In this document: positions 43,786 through 54,394 of the stretch, in pieces | How positions within the stretch are numbered: the first letter of the stretch is position 1 | Layout of the letters: every line of letters begins with the position of its first letter | NCBI GenBank assembly: GCA_949751835.1 | Contig: CATKHK010000014.1 | Location: 248,001 to 312,000, forward strand | Origin: Blepharisma japonicum | Taxonomy: Eukaryota > Ciliophora > Heterotrichea > Heterotrichida > Blepharismidae | Direction: 5' to 3' | DNA length: 64,000 bases | Translations under genes and position numbers: made by a program | Notes under the pieces: generated by a model | What the model saw: the letters and a program-made list of their open reading frames with translations, nothing else | Databases searched by the model: none | What the model was told of the DNA's origin: nothing

Positions 43786-45525
43786 TTATAATTTTCTGAG
43801 AACCGAATCTAATTGTGTTATAAAAGCTTTATGTTCCTCTTTGAAAGAAAATTTATTCTTCAAGGCATCAAGGAACTCATTTTGTAAAAGTTTTACAATC
43901 TTAGCATATTGTTTCCCATACTTTTCCTTCATAAAAGGTCCTGTTACTTTTAAGAATCCTTCTAATGTTGACATATAGCTTCTGTCAATATATTCAAAAG
44001 GAATATTCAGTACAAATGAAAGCCACCTCCAGCAGTCTTGAATATTGCAATGAGATGCTGGATGAGTAAAATAGGTGCCTAATAAAATCCCAAAAGCTCT
44101 AGATGTATCCATAGCTATTGAATATTGGTCAGTGTTTACATCTTTAAGCTGTGAGCGGTTTAATATGTCTTGAGTTGTCCATGACCCAAATGCTGGTATC
44201 ATAATCTTCAGCTTTGAAACAATTGCATAATAAAAGTTTCTGTGCAAAAATGGATATTGTCGGGCAAGTGAAAAGATGAAGTCTGTGACATTTAAGGCAA
44301 AAAGTGGTCCTGAATCAATGTCAGCACCAATATCTTTGTTTCTTGCTATTAATTTTTCGCTTAAAGTAATTAATGCAAATTCTTGTGAATCTGCACTAAT
44401 TCTGCTTAGCAGGCTTAAAGCTGCATTTATTCTGTTTTTCAAAGACTCCTGGTCGGCTCTATGTGTGTCCATCTGATTAGTTAAGCAGTTAAGCTCATCC
44501 AGCAAGTCTCTTTGAAGTTTACGCTTTCCTTCTTCAACTTTTTTATTATATTCGATGATTTGTACATTTATATATTGCTTAAATTTTTCATCAGTTGGGT
44601 TGATTGGAGGAATATCTCGGTTTTGGACTATAGAAACTGGATTGGTTGCTTCATCTTGCATCGCTGAATTGGTGTCATTATCGTTTTCTGCATCAACCCA
44701 ATACTTTCCACCATAATTACTTAATTGTCCTTGAAGCTTATCTTGTTCAGATTTCTTTTTTAATTCGAGTTCTTTTTCAAACTGGTCTCTGCTTTGTTTT
44801 TCTTTGAGATTTTTTTCTTTTTCTTGCTGTTCTTTTAGTTTTCTTTCATTTTCTTCCTTTTGTCTAATTTGCTCATCTCTCATCTGTTTTTCCTTCATTT
44901 CTTTGATTTGCTGCTTTTCTAAGGATTGAGATATTGTTATAGAAATTTCTTGAATCAAGTTATTAAGCTGTTTTTCTCTTTCGTTTGACGAAATTGATAC
45001 TTGCCCTGCAGTTTTTCTTGTTGAAAGCATTGCTCTAAGGTTTTCTAATTCTTTTTTGTTTTCTGAATTTTTCAATTCGCCTTTGATTTTTTTATTAATT
45101 TCTTTATATTCATCAACATAGCTGCTGATATTTTCTTCTTTTGGTAGAATTGCTAAACTTTTAGACATTGGCTTAGGAACAATTATAGGATTAAAATTTG
45201 GTAAAACTTTAGGTTTGCTTGTATGAATCGGGAATTTTATTTCGCTTTCTAAATCATTAAAAAAAGAGCCATATGAAATTTGTGATTCCTCCTTAACGAT
45301 TTCTTCTTCTATATCGCTCTTTTTTGGTTTTATTTCTTGGCATAGATCATGCTGAGACAGATTTTTGGTATATTTTTTGACAGGGCTGGTTTTATTGAAT
45401 AGCAGGTATATGAATGATAGGATATAAACAAGCACTTCAAAGATGACAGGGATTTGAGCTGTTGTAGCACTTAAGAAAAATCTGTTTATTAAACACAGCA
45501 TTGGCACGACATAAGCAATTATCAT
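43786..45525 (-). CDS. GLE1-like mRNA export factor with N-terminal membrane hairpin
   Basis: 579 residues with no TGA. The C-terminal 250 residues fit the GLE1 domain: FALNVTDFIFSLARQYPFLH, then WRWLSFVLNIPFEYIDRS, then LEGFLKVTGPFMKEKYGKQ. A Lys/Glu-rich coiled coil (about 180-270) precedes it, as in Gle1. GLE1 activates DEAD-box helicase DBP5 with IP6 at the nuclear pore. Odd feature: residues 1-45 contain two hydrophobic stretches (IIAYVVPMLCLINRFFL and VIFEVLVYILSFIYLLF), which Gle1 proteins I know do not have. The whole frame is continuous, so this is not obviously a fusion artefact. Confidence 0.85.
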   Translation of the reverse strand: MIIAYVVPMLCLINRFFLSATTAQIPVIFEVLVYILSFIYLLFNKTSPVKKYTKNLSQHDLCQEIKPKKSDIEEEIVKEESQISYGSFFNDLESEIKFPIHTSKPKVLPNFNPIIVPKPMSKSLAILPKEENISSYVDEYKEINKKIKGELKNSENKKELENLRAMLSTRKTAGQVSISSNEREKQLNNLIQEISITISQSLEKQQIKEMKEKQMRDEQIRQKEENERKLKEQQEKEKNLKEKQSRDQFEKELELKKKSEQDKLQGQLSNYGGKYWVDAENDNDTNSAMQDEATNPVSIVQNRDIPPINPTDEKFKQYINVQIIEYNKKVEEGKRKLQRDLLDELNCLTNQMDTHRADQESLKNRINAALSLLSRISADSQEFALITLSEKLIARNKDIGADIDSGPLFALNVTDFIFSLARQYPFLHRNFYYAIVSKLKIMIPAFGSWTTQDILNRSQLKDVNTDQYSIAMDTSRAFGILLGTYFTHPASHCNIQDCWRWLSFVLNIPFEYIDRSYMSTLEGFLKVTGPFMKEKYGKQYAKIVKLLQNEFLDALKNKFSFKEEHKAFITQLDSVLRKL

Positions 45526-45760
45526 TTTATTATAAATAGAGATATTAGAAAAGTGTCCCCTATAATTAAATTAAAGGAATTAAGAAAACATCCTAATGTT
45601 TTTAAATATAATAAAGAACTTATTAATACCTTAAATCTACAACTAAGCCAAAATAGTTTGATAGTAATAGCGTATTTAATAGGCTGATTTTACCTTTGCA
45701 ATTCAAAATCTCTTCTCTTCATATATCATTTAACATTTCCCTATTTTCTGTATTAAATTT

Positions 45761-46747
45761 ATGCAAAGGTTTGGCTTCAAGCTGGTGGAATATAGATATT
45801 CCTACTCCCATTTGCTCAATAAACTAAGCTCTTATGTGAATCTTAAAAGCAACGCATTTCTACTGCATGATGCGAATGAATTCCCAGCTGAAATTTTATC
45901 TCATCATTTCCAACACAATAATATCACCCCTGCTCTGGCATTTTCCAAATCAAAAGATCGATTTGAAGTTATAAAAGCTTTTGTTAGAATTGACCAAGGT
46001 GAGCAGCTTAATTTACAAAAACTTGGCCACTATCAGATCAAGACTTTAATAGAATTAATAAAGGTCCCAATATACCAAGATAAGCTTAAACAGGAGATTA
46101 TCAACACAGCTGGCAGTCTTACATATGGCCAAACAGCTATTGCTGCTTCGATATTTCCAACTGAAACTATTTTTGCTGAGAGACTCAAGCTAAAAAACAT
46201 GGGTTTTGATAGCTTTGAAGAAATGCTTTATATGATTAAGTGATTCCTCTCAAACAATTTGCATGATAAAGAGATGGAAAATTGACTTATTCTACAAATA
46301 AGCCAGCTCATTCAAACAAAAAATATTGATCTAGATTCAATTGTGGAGACCTATTTAGTCTTAAGCTCAGAGTACCCAAAAGCAATTGAAATTTGGCAGA
46401 GGTTTGATAGGCTCGTTTTTTCACATTTGTATGCGGTAATGCCTGATCAATTTGAAAGGATTTTAGCGAGCTTGATCTATACTGATAAAGAAAATCCTAG
46501 AGATGATGCTGTTTACTATAAAATTGCAGAAATTGCGCATGGGATAGAATATAAATTTTTAGCATTCGAGCATAATTTGTCTATATGTATATTGCTGTCA
46601 CAACTGGGAATTCAGCCTCCAGATAAGATAATTGAACATTTGGCAAGAGAATACAAAAACCAAACACAAAATGACAGAACAAATTTCGAGCGTCTATGTG
46701 AAAATTTAAAATTAGACCAGAAATTTGTTGATAATTTAAGTAAATAG
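45761..46747 (+). CDS. unknown helical protein, possibly organellar
   Basis: 328 residues read through two TGA (Trp) codons. The N-terminus MQRFGFKLVEYRYSYSHLLN is basic/hydroxylated without acidic residues except one Glu, so a mitochondrial targeting signal is possible. The rest is alpha-helical, with repeat-like helical pairs (LSLTYG-type turns, IQPPDKIIEHLAREYKNQTQ near the end), resembling helical-repeat proteins. No catalytic motif seen, no family recognised. Confidence 0.75.
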
Positions 46748-46877
46748 GATTAATAAAATTAAAAACTTAAAATATGTAAAATTGGTGGGTAGTTTTCCAT
46801 CATACTAGCAAATCTTAAAAAATTTACTTATAAACATTATATATAAAGCTATATATAGATAATCAACATTAATTAAC

Positions 46878-47474
46878 TTAAAGCTTTGCAGCTTTATCGT
46901 TGTCTTCAGCTTTTCCTTTATTCTTACTTATTAAAATGCAAACTTCAAAAGCACATACTAGCATGACACATGCAAAGATCATGAACAGAAGACTCTTAAT
47001 ATCTGTGAATGTGAGTGTTGGGTAAATCGGTTCATCAATCATTGTTACAACAAAATTCAAAAGTCCGTATAGTAACATCAGCACTATAGGATAAAGCAGA
47101 TTTTGGCGCTTAAATTGAATTTTGTTATAAGAAAAGTCGAACATAAGAAAGAGGAACTGTAAAATGTGAACTGAGATGTTGTATATGAGAGGGGGTCTTT
47201 GTTCAAGTGTGTAGCTCGGGAAAACGAAACTCCAGTATGTGAATGTTAGGGTAGCTTCAATTGGTAGTACAATTTGGAAAATTAAGTTTGCTTTGTGATG
47301 CTTATTTGCTAGCTTAAGCATAAAATAAGTAAGAGTCAAGGTGACTCCCCAATGAGTCAGCCACTGCAAGTATCTGTAAGATGTTGCAGCAATCCCTATT
47401 AGGAAAAAGGCTAAGGTATATAATCCCATAAAAATTCTGAAGTGTCGGTGGTGTGTGGTGTTCAGAGATTCCAT
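46878..47474 (-). CDS. AIG1/FAR17a-rolling stone-like membrane protein
   Basis: 198 residues, no TGA. Six hydrophobic segments: FRIFMGLYTLAFFLIGIAAT, LTHWGVTLTLTYFMLKLA, IFQIVLPIEATLTFTYWSFV, ISVHILQFLFLMFDF, LYPIVLMLLYGLLNFVV and LLFMIFACVMLVCAFEV. The spacing H-x9-D, then LYP..., then IYPTL matches the FAR-17a/AIG1 and rolling-stone group, where an intramembrane His and Thr act in lipid (FAHFA) hydrolysis in AIG1. Here VHILQF provides the His and LTHWGVTLTL a Thr. The enzyme function is tentative; the charged tail faces the cytosol. Confidence 0.6.
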   Translation of the reverse strand: MESLNTTHHRHFRIFMGLYTLAFFLIGIAATSYRYLQWLTHWGVTLTLTYFMLKLANKHHKANLIFQIVLPIEATLTFTYWSFVFPSYTLEQRPPLIYNISVHILQFLFLMFDFSYNKIQFKRQNLLYPIVLMLLYGLLNFVVTMIDEPIYPTLTFTDIKSLLFMIFACVMLVCAFEVCILISKNKGKAEDNDKAAKL

Positions 47475-48289
47475 TGGGAATTATTATTACCATTTTAATC
47501 TTTCGCCCAATTTATGTCGACATGCATGAGATTTGAAAATATAAATTTTTAAAATGTGGACCCAATTTTATTGTACAAACCTGAGTTTCTTTTTATATTA
47601 AAGCAAAATTTTGCATATAAGCGTTGCGTCATATAAAATCATCGCCCAATTTTTATTTCTACTCAATGACAATTACAATATCTCTGAAAATTCATTATTT
47701 AAATAATCATTATACTCGAAAAAATTAAAAGACTAAGGGATTAAAATAATATCTAGCTTCTTTTAGAATTCTTGATTGCTTAAATGAAATAAATTCAATA
47801 ATGCTCCATATTTCATTAGAGAAAAAATTTTATTTAATTAATTTAGAATTATTATATGAATTATTAAACTGCCTAAAATAGTTTATCCATTTATATGCTT
47901 GTTGAATAATTATTATGTTTAAATACAAAAAATTAAGTTTAAATGCGATTTAAAGTTTAAAGATACTATTGTTTCATATAGAATAAATAAATAGCTGCCT
48001 TTAAATTGATCAAAACTATGAAGGATGATTTTTTTTTCCAAATTTCCATATTTTTCTGAATCGCATTTTATCAGCATAATTCCATTTATGTCTTTACCAT
48101 TTTATATTTTTCAAAGAGTAATTCTAAACAGAAACCATCTTTTTTAAGAAATTTGAAGCCTTGAATTTGGCTAGTAAGCAGCATATTCTTTAAAAATACT
48201 TCTTTATAAAATAATATGCCTTGCAAAAGAACAATTAAAAGATTTTTTATTTTTTCTTGATAAATAACGAAGTAAGTTAAAATTACTAA
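47475..48289. other. 815-bp gene-free interval
   Basis: Very AT-rich. The word cgcccaattt occurs twice (about 47494 and 47643) without further structure. No gene seen. Confidence 0.5.
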
Positions 48290-49006
48290 TTATGATCTTC
48301 GATTCTTTAGCGCTTGTCTTGCTCTTATATTGAGATTCCATTTTATAAATGGCTTTATATGTAAATTACTGAGGCATAAGACAATAAAAATAAAAGAATT
48401 TTCTTTGTAGTGAGAAGACACTTCATTAGCAACTATGTTCGAAAACGAAATATGACCGTTTTCATTTTCAGCTGCTTCATGCGTTCCTCTCAGAATCGAT
48501 TTTCCACTTAAGTTCTTATCTAGAACAATGGGAGGTTCATTGTGAGTGACTAAAAATATATTGAATTTTGAATTGCTTTGCATTGAAATTGCTTCATTGC
48601 TGTTATTTTCTAAGTGAAAGCTGAGTTTAAATCCTCTTTCCTTGCATATTTTGGATGGGAAAGTTTTATCAAGTTCAAGCCGAATAGGAAAATCATAATT
48701 TTCTTTGGCCATAAGAAGTGCCCTTCTGATGATCGCATTTTGGTCTCGCATCATTGGCTCATCGACCAAAGCTGAATCGCGTATTTGATAGCAAATTTGC
48801 TTTAAGGAATTAATCTCGTTCATTATCTTTAAGTGATTATCGACTATGCTCGATATCGCGACACTATTTCTGTTTATTACTTCAAAAATCATAAAATTCG
48901 CGGTGTTTACTGAACTCTCCTGCCAGGTATATTGTAGACGGCATTGATAGTGGTTACAGCTTTCGTCATTTCTTTTGAGAATGCACATAGTATTTTTAAT
49001 CGCCAT
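48290..49006 (-). CDS. unknown protein, beta-rich C-terminal domain
   Basis: 238 residues, ATG 49006 to TAA 48290. Residues 1-90 are mixed helix (NHLKIMNEINSLKQICYQIR). The C-terminal 140 residues alternate hydrophobic and polar residues like a beta sandwich (YDFPIRLELDKTFPSKI, then GFKLSFHLENNSN), with SFSNIVANEVSSHYKENSF then FIFIVL near the end. This recalls Ig-like DNA-binding folds (STAT or Rel type), but I cannot name a family. The C-terminus is basic (KWNLNIRARQALKNRRS). Confidence 0.65.
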   Translation of the reverse strand: MAIKNTMCILKRNDESCNHYQCRLQYTWQESSVNTANFMIFEVINRNSVAISSIVDNHLKIMNEINSLKQICYQIRDSALVDEPMMRDQNAIIRRALLMAKENYDFPIRLELDKTFPSKICKERGFKLSFHLENNSNEAISMQSNSKFNIFLVTHNEPPIVLDKNLSGKSILRGTHEAAENENGHISFSNIVANEVSSHYKENSFIFIVLCLSNLHIKPFIKWNLNIRARQALKNRRS

Positions 49007-49385
49007 ATTAAAAATTCAATACTGAACTAAAATGGTAATAAGATAAATCAAATTTAAATTTTAATAATTTCATCTTATTTTTAATGGAAAAAACTTATTC
49101 TTTATCTGTAATTGTTTTCAACTTACAAAATTAAGCAATTATCTTATTTAATTCCATTTTTCTCTTCTTAATGAATATTTTAGTAAATTTCTTAATAAAA
49201 TTCTTATGTGAAATTTAGTTTATTATAAAAAATTAAGCTAAATCTCATGCATTGTATAGATTCTTAGATACATACTATTTCTATGATCTAAATACGGATA
49301 TGGATCACATATATGAGATTAAAGCATATTTTTATAACAGTAGTCAGAATTTTCAATGAAATTGTTTTAATTTATATTTTGATCA
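49007..49385. other. intergenic, nothing recognised
   Basis: AT-rich spacer with no supported gene. Confidence 0.45.
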
Positions 49386-49667
49386 TTAGGCAGAAACACA
49401 GAACTTTAAATCTTCATCACATTCTAATCCAAATTTGCACAACTCACTTTCGCAAGGCTCATATATATTTCGAGGAATATTATAGCACCTTCCTAGCTCG
49501 CAGCTTAAGTACTCTCCGCATGGATATTCTCGACTACAAGGTTCAAATAGATCTCTAGGTGATCCATAGCACACTCCTCAATCACAAACCTCGCCTTCCC
49601 CACAATCAGAATACACTTGACAAGAAAAAGCCAAAGCAATCAAAGCGCAAAATAAAACCTTGTTCAT
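49386..49667 (-). CDS. small secreted cysteine-rich protein
   Basis: 93 residues, one TGA as Trp (VCDWGVCYG). The N-terminus MNKVLFCALIALAFSCQVYS is a clear signal peptide. The mature ~73 residues hold 12 Cys in imperfect repeats of about 27 residues: C-x-x-G-x-C-Y followed by [SI]PR[DN][LI][FY]EPC, seen at CYGSPRDLFEPC and CYNIPRNIYEPC, plus a C-terminal partial copy. It resembles EGF-like or dickkopf-type small disulphide domains. Likely exported or granule cargo. Too short for a functional call. Confidence 0.85.
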
Positions 49668-49905
49668 TTTTGACAAATTTTTTAACTATCTGTTATTTAT
49701 TTATGTAATCTTAAAGTCAATGCATTCAAATCTCATCATAAAATAATAGATTAAAAATTAATTTATTGTCTTTGAAATAATTACTTTTAAAATTTGTTCC
49801 CATCGAATGTTTTATTATTCTAAAAATCAAATTGAAAATCTGATTTTCTAGAAAATTTGATAATAAATTGAAATGAATGAAAAGGTCAAGCATTATTTTT
49901 AAATA

Positions 49906-50493
49906 ATGGCTTCTGAAGAGGGGTTGACTGCAATCGCAAATGGATTAGCCCCATTCTGCTGTAAAGATTTGCATTCTGGCAGCTGTTCCATTCATGTGAT
50001 CAAATATTTCATAAAATCAATGCTGATTGCTCTTAAGTTTTATCTTCCTCTTAATGTTGTACAGCTCTTGCTAAAGCACAAGTCTCTTAGAAGGAACCCA
50101 CAAAGGACATTGTATCTTGCAGGGAAATCTATGACAAGATCAAGCTTAATGCTTAGTGCTATGGTTGCGTTCAGTAAACTCATATCTTGCATTTTTGTGC
50201 GGCTTTATAATAGAGCTCATTGGACCTGCGTACTTTGGTGTGGAATTTCGACAATGCCGGCAGCTTTAATAGAAACTCCTGACAGAATCTGTGAAATGAC
50301 TTTATACATCCTCCCTCGATTTTTTGATGCTTTATGGAAGTTCTTGAAGAGGAGGAATTTGGTAATTTCTCTACCCTTCGCACATGTTTTGATGTTTTCA
50401 CTATCTTTAGGAGCTATTTCATGGGGTGGAAAAACTGGCAATGTAAAGCCAATGCTGAAAAAAGCTTTAGATAAATTCTTTGGAATAAACTAA
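49906..50493 (+). CDS. TMEM135-like membrane protein (short)
   Basis: 195 residues. Features shared with TMEM135-like proteins of fungi and protists: CCKDLHSGSCSIHVIKYF near the N-terminus, NPQRTLYLAGKSMTRSS in the middle, and GISTMPAALIETPDRICEMT then LYILPRFFDALWKFLKRRNL. Three to four hydrophobic segments. Most TMEM135 relatives are more than twice as long, so this is a half-length form. TMEM135 proteins act in mitochondria and peroxisomes. Membership is likely; function inferred. Confidence 0.65.
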   Translation: MASEEGLTAIANGLAPFCCKDLHSGSCSIHVIKYFIKSMLIALKFYLPLNVVQLLLKHKSLRRNPQRTLYLAGKSMTRSSLMLSAMVAFSKLISCIFVRLYNRAHWTCVLWCGISTMPAALIETPDRICEMTLYILPRFFDALWKFLKRRNLVISLPFAHVLMFSLSLGAISWGGKTGNVKPMLKKALDKFFGIN

Positions 50494-50547
50494 AAGGAAT
50501 CATTGCTAAAATGATTGAGAAATTTATTATATTAAAAATTCAAAATA

Positions 50548-52185
50548 TTATGTCTTATTTTTAGGGGTTGGGCTGGTTAAATAAAATTCATTGAATCTTA
50601 ATGGTGTCCCAGCATTTTTAGATTTATCTAAAAACTCTTTTATAGCTTGAGTGCTGATTTTTGAATTTTTGCTCTGCTCAAAAGCCTGAACTATAAGAAC
50701 CCTCATAGCTTGTGAATTTGAATAAATTTTAAAAACAGGTTTATTCGGGTATGTAGGATGGCTGTCCTCTTTCTTTTCATAAATATAGTCGTATAATTCT
50801 TTCGATTTATTTACCTTCTCAAAATTTTTTTTAATAATATCACAGGTTTTGTGGTATTCACTTAATTGTGAAGCATATGCCTTGCATTGTTCAATATAAT
50901 ATTTTCTAATATATTCTTCTCTAATTTGTGTTGAAATTTTCCTCTTAAGTTTTTGATTTTTTGATTTAAGTGATTTCTTTGACTCAATAACGCTGGCATT
51001 TTTTTCTCACATCAACCGCAAAACTGTAAACCTGGCTCGCTTTATATCTAGAAATTGTCTTATTTTTCTTTGTATTATTAATTGTTTCAGTCTGAACCTA
51101 GCCATCAATTCAAACATATAGTTGCAAAGCAATGCTCGCTCAATAGAATAATCAACAGTTATTCTATAGACTTCCTTTCTTTTTTTGAATCATCGTAATA
51201 GAGTTTTAAAATTCTTTTTCAATGCTTTTGCAAGCTTCGATCGTCTATAATTTAAAACTCAGAGTCTAATTTTTCCAATAATCCTAAATAATCAATAAAG
51301 GAAAAATAGATGATGCTTTGATCTATACCGAAGAATCTAAATAACAATTACCTTTCTATGTCTTTTCTTATATCGGAGAATTGATAGAATAGAAAAAATT
51401 CCAGCCAAGGTTATTCATGAGCCTGCAATTTTAGTCATTTCAGGCTTCTTCATCCTTCAGTCCAATCTCGTTAGTTTTGTTAAATAATTTTGCTCTCTTT
51501 CTGATTTTTCATTTTCTAATAACAGCTCTTTAGTCCTTTTTTGAATCTGAAGTCTAATTTCATTAACTCTTGCTTTTGATTGCAATGCTACAATTTTATT
51601 TTCAGGAGAAAACTGGGATAAATCTTTATTTCTGAAAGAAACTTCTGTTGGCTTTTCAGAGACTGCTCTCTTATGAGAAAAAAAATTATCAACCTTTCCT
51701 TGAAAATCATATTCAAATCTAGGTCCTGATGATATGATTCCTCCTACAAGCCTATCGGTTTTATCAAATGAATATGACCCAGGGCCTAAATGATGGGTAG
51801 CAATTGTCCCTACCACAAAATTAGGAGGCTCCGTAGGTAACAGAGATTTTGGAATTTTATAAGACCTATTATGAGAAATCTCCACTTTTTTCTTTCTTTC
51901 TGTACTTGATTTTTTGTAACTTTTCGATAATTTTTTTTTCTTTTTTGGAAGCCGCAAGGGAGGGAATTTAGATTTTACATTTTCAAACTCAGAAAATTTG
52001 GAGTCAAGCTCCTCTAGTTCAGTTATAAGAAGACTTTTTTGATCCCCAAAAGAGTATTCTTTTGATGTTGATTTGCCGTGTTTAGGAGTGTTAAAAACAT
52101 TGATTACATTGTAAAAATTATCAGGCGAAACTTGGCTGGTTGTCGAAGGGTTGTACTTGTGTTGGTATTGATAATTTTCACTCAT
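50548..52185 (-). CDS. PG-rich-repeat (STPGR-like) protein with basic helical tail
   Basis: 540 residues, TGA as Trp at several sites and one 15-nt intron (51337-51351). The frame continues straight through the TGA at 51457, so the N-terminal 242 residues are not a complete protein. The N-terminal half is Ser/Lys-rich and contains HHLGPGSYSFDKTD, a sperm-tail PG-rich repeat motif found in microtubule inner proteins and ciliary proteins. The second half is very basic with hydrophobic segments (WITLAGIFSILSIL, FFLYWLFRIIGKIRLWVL) and IQ-like helices (QLIIQRKIRQFLDIKRAR). Probably axonemal or cortical. TAA at 50548. Confidence 0.75.
51337..51351 (-). other. 15-nt intron
   Basis: gtaattgttatttag on the minus strand, phase 0. 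Removes an in-frame TAG between RYKKRHRK and ILRYRSKHH. Confidence 0.83.
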
Positions 52186-52220
52186 ATTTAGTGAGATAAT
52201 TTAATTTAATTTATAATTAA

Positions 52221-53423
52221 TTAGCTATTAAAGGCATCATTGATTTTTTGCGTCTGAGCAATCAGACTTTCCAATTCTTGAATATTTGCACTTAAAAATG
52301 TCCTCATAACTGTTTCAAGGCGATATATTTTTTCTTTTTTAAACCTTGGTATTTCATAACTAAACAACTGCGACGATATTATTCTCGTTATGCTATAAAT
52401 TGCTTGAAGTTCATTTTCAAGTTCAGCTATTTCAGTTGAAAGCTTTTCAACAACAGCATCTTTTGGCTTGTTTGTAATTATCATTGCTAAAGATTTATTC
52501 CCTTGCTGGATTTTCTGTAGTTTTCTTCTTTCATTTTCTAGCCTTTCTTCTGCCTTCGTTGTCATCCTATCATAAACTTTCTTTTTATGTATAGCTTCGA
52601 TAATAGCTTTTAAGTCCATGATTTCGCTTTTTAAATAATCCAGCATGATAAAATACGGATTTGTATACATATCTCTAGTTAGCACTCTAAACTCTTTGCT
52701 ACCTAATATCACGTATAAACTATTTACATCTTTTAACCCGTTCATAAGTGGTGTTAAGTGTTCTTCATACTCTGCAAAAGTTTCTAAGCTCCTCAGGCAA
52801 GCTGCAAAAACTAATTCCATCTCATATAAAGCTTTTTTAAAATATTTATAAGATTCATCAATTGTTGCAGTTTCCTCTGGACCTATTCTAGGTGAGTCTG
52901 CAAAGACCGATAAATAGGTTTGTGATAGCTGAATCAGTGAAATTCTCCGGAATTCTGATGTTGTCTTGTGATATTCGTTAGGGCCTCTTATAAACATATG
53001 AAATTCTTGAGAATGGTAAAGATAAGAAATCGATACAATTTTATTTAAAAAAAGCTCAAGAAGTTTGCGTCTCTGTTCTATGAAATTTGATTGTAAATTT
53101 CCCTATATATCATTTACAAGCATTTTCTTTGGAGGAATATGCGGGATGAAACACCCAGGTCAATGCTGGACAAGCAAAGTCCTCAATCGGATAAAATCTT
53201 TGTATCTTCGGTATGCTTCGAAAGTGCCTTGCAAATCGAGCCCTGATATCGTATAAATGACATATTTTCTGAACCCTTCTTTTATTGTAGGGTTGAAAAT
53301 TGAAATCGAAACATTATCATCACTTGGAGGTGTTCTCCTTTCAAAATTTCCATTTGTATAATCAGCTTTGGAGGTGATATAATTGTTCTCCTTTAAACTT
53401 GACGAATAAAAAGGGTTTTCCAT
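52221..53423 (-). CDS. sorting nexin (PX domain + BAR-like helices)
   Basis: 395 residues after removing a 15-nt intron (53103-53117). PX domain at residues about 35-145: VSISIFNPTIKEG, YVIYTISG, RRYKDFIRLRTLLVQHWPG (the RRY phosphoinositide motif), then FIPHIPPKKMLGNLQSNFIE joined across the intron, and QRRKLLELFLNKI. The remaining 240 residues are helical (YFKKALYEMELVFAACLRSL and onward), fitting a BAR-type dimerisation domain as in SNX1/2/7/30. Sorting nexins bind PI3P and shape endosomal tubules. The intron sits inside the PPK loop. Confidence 0.92.
53103..53117 (-). other. 15-nt intron
   Basis: gtaaatgatatatag on the minus strand, phase 0. Removes an in-frame TAG and restores the PX motif PPKKMLGN. 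Confidence 0.92.
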
Positions 53424-53446
53424 TTGTTAATATTATTATTTCACTA

Positions 53447-54331
53447 TTAATCTCTGCTTCTATCCTTTTCTTCTTTTTTGTCATTTTCTATAATATACTC
53501 CTCGATTTTTGTGATGTCTTGAATCTTTCGTCTGACTCGCTTATCACCAATTTTGGTCCCAAAGCAAAACTCGTAAAGCACGTTTTGGATGACAAAATAA
53601 ATGGATTTATTATATGGGAAAATATATGACATGAGATGCCCATAATTAATGCATGATTTTGCTAATATTGCCCATTCTGAAGCTGAGCACTCTTGGCTTT
53701 GATAAATAAACCCAAGGGCATCGATAATGAATATCCTATTGTTATTAACACTCACAATCTTTGCTGAATTTGGAGTTAGATTTGGAATAGTTGCATGCTC
53801 AGCTGAACTCCTGAAAGCGTAATGACAATTTTCAGATATCGAATAAATATACAAATTTGTATGTAGATATCCTGAATATACGATGTTGTCTCCAAATAAA
53901 GCACATGAGCATGTGTGAGACTCCGATTCCATAGAACTTAAAACAGTTCATTTTCTGCTTTCTAATGAATATTTAAAAACACTTTTTGAAAGCACTCCGC
54001 CAAATACGTAAACTGAGTTATTTCCTTCGAAAAAAATCCCTCCAGCCCCATAGGAAATGCGCCGAGTATTAGGTCTTCTCTCTATATTTCCATTTTCATA
54101 ATCGAGTATAAAAATCTGTCCATGCTGCTCTTCATTTCCTGTACTGCTATAGCAAAAAGCTCTATTGCCATAAAGTAAGCAGATACAATTTAATTCTTCA
54201 GGTAATCTACCAATGTTTTCATGTTCTAGAATCTCTAATTTTCTACTTTGTAGATTTCTAACATTTGTCACTATGCATTGCTTGGATTTAGGCATAAAGG
54301 TAATTAGGGAACTCTCTTTTTCTGTGATCAT
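53447..54331 (-). CDS. kelch-like beta-propeller protein
   Basis: 294 residues, one TGA as Trp (ESRKWTVLSSM). The pattern fits kelch repeats: GGIFFEGNNSVYVFGGVLSK, KYSLESRKWTVLSS, CALFGDNIVYSGYL and INYGHLMSYIFPY. Repeats are divergent, and only the first blade has a clear GG doublet. The end is a charged helix (NDKKEEKDRSRD). No other domain attached. Protein interaction role presumed. Confidence 0.7.
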
Positions 54332-54394
54332 AAATCAAAAATAATAAATATTGAATTCTATAATTATATATTAGTTTTTAAATGTAATTAAACT

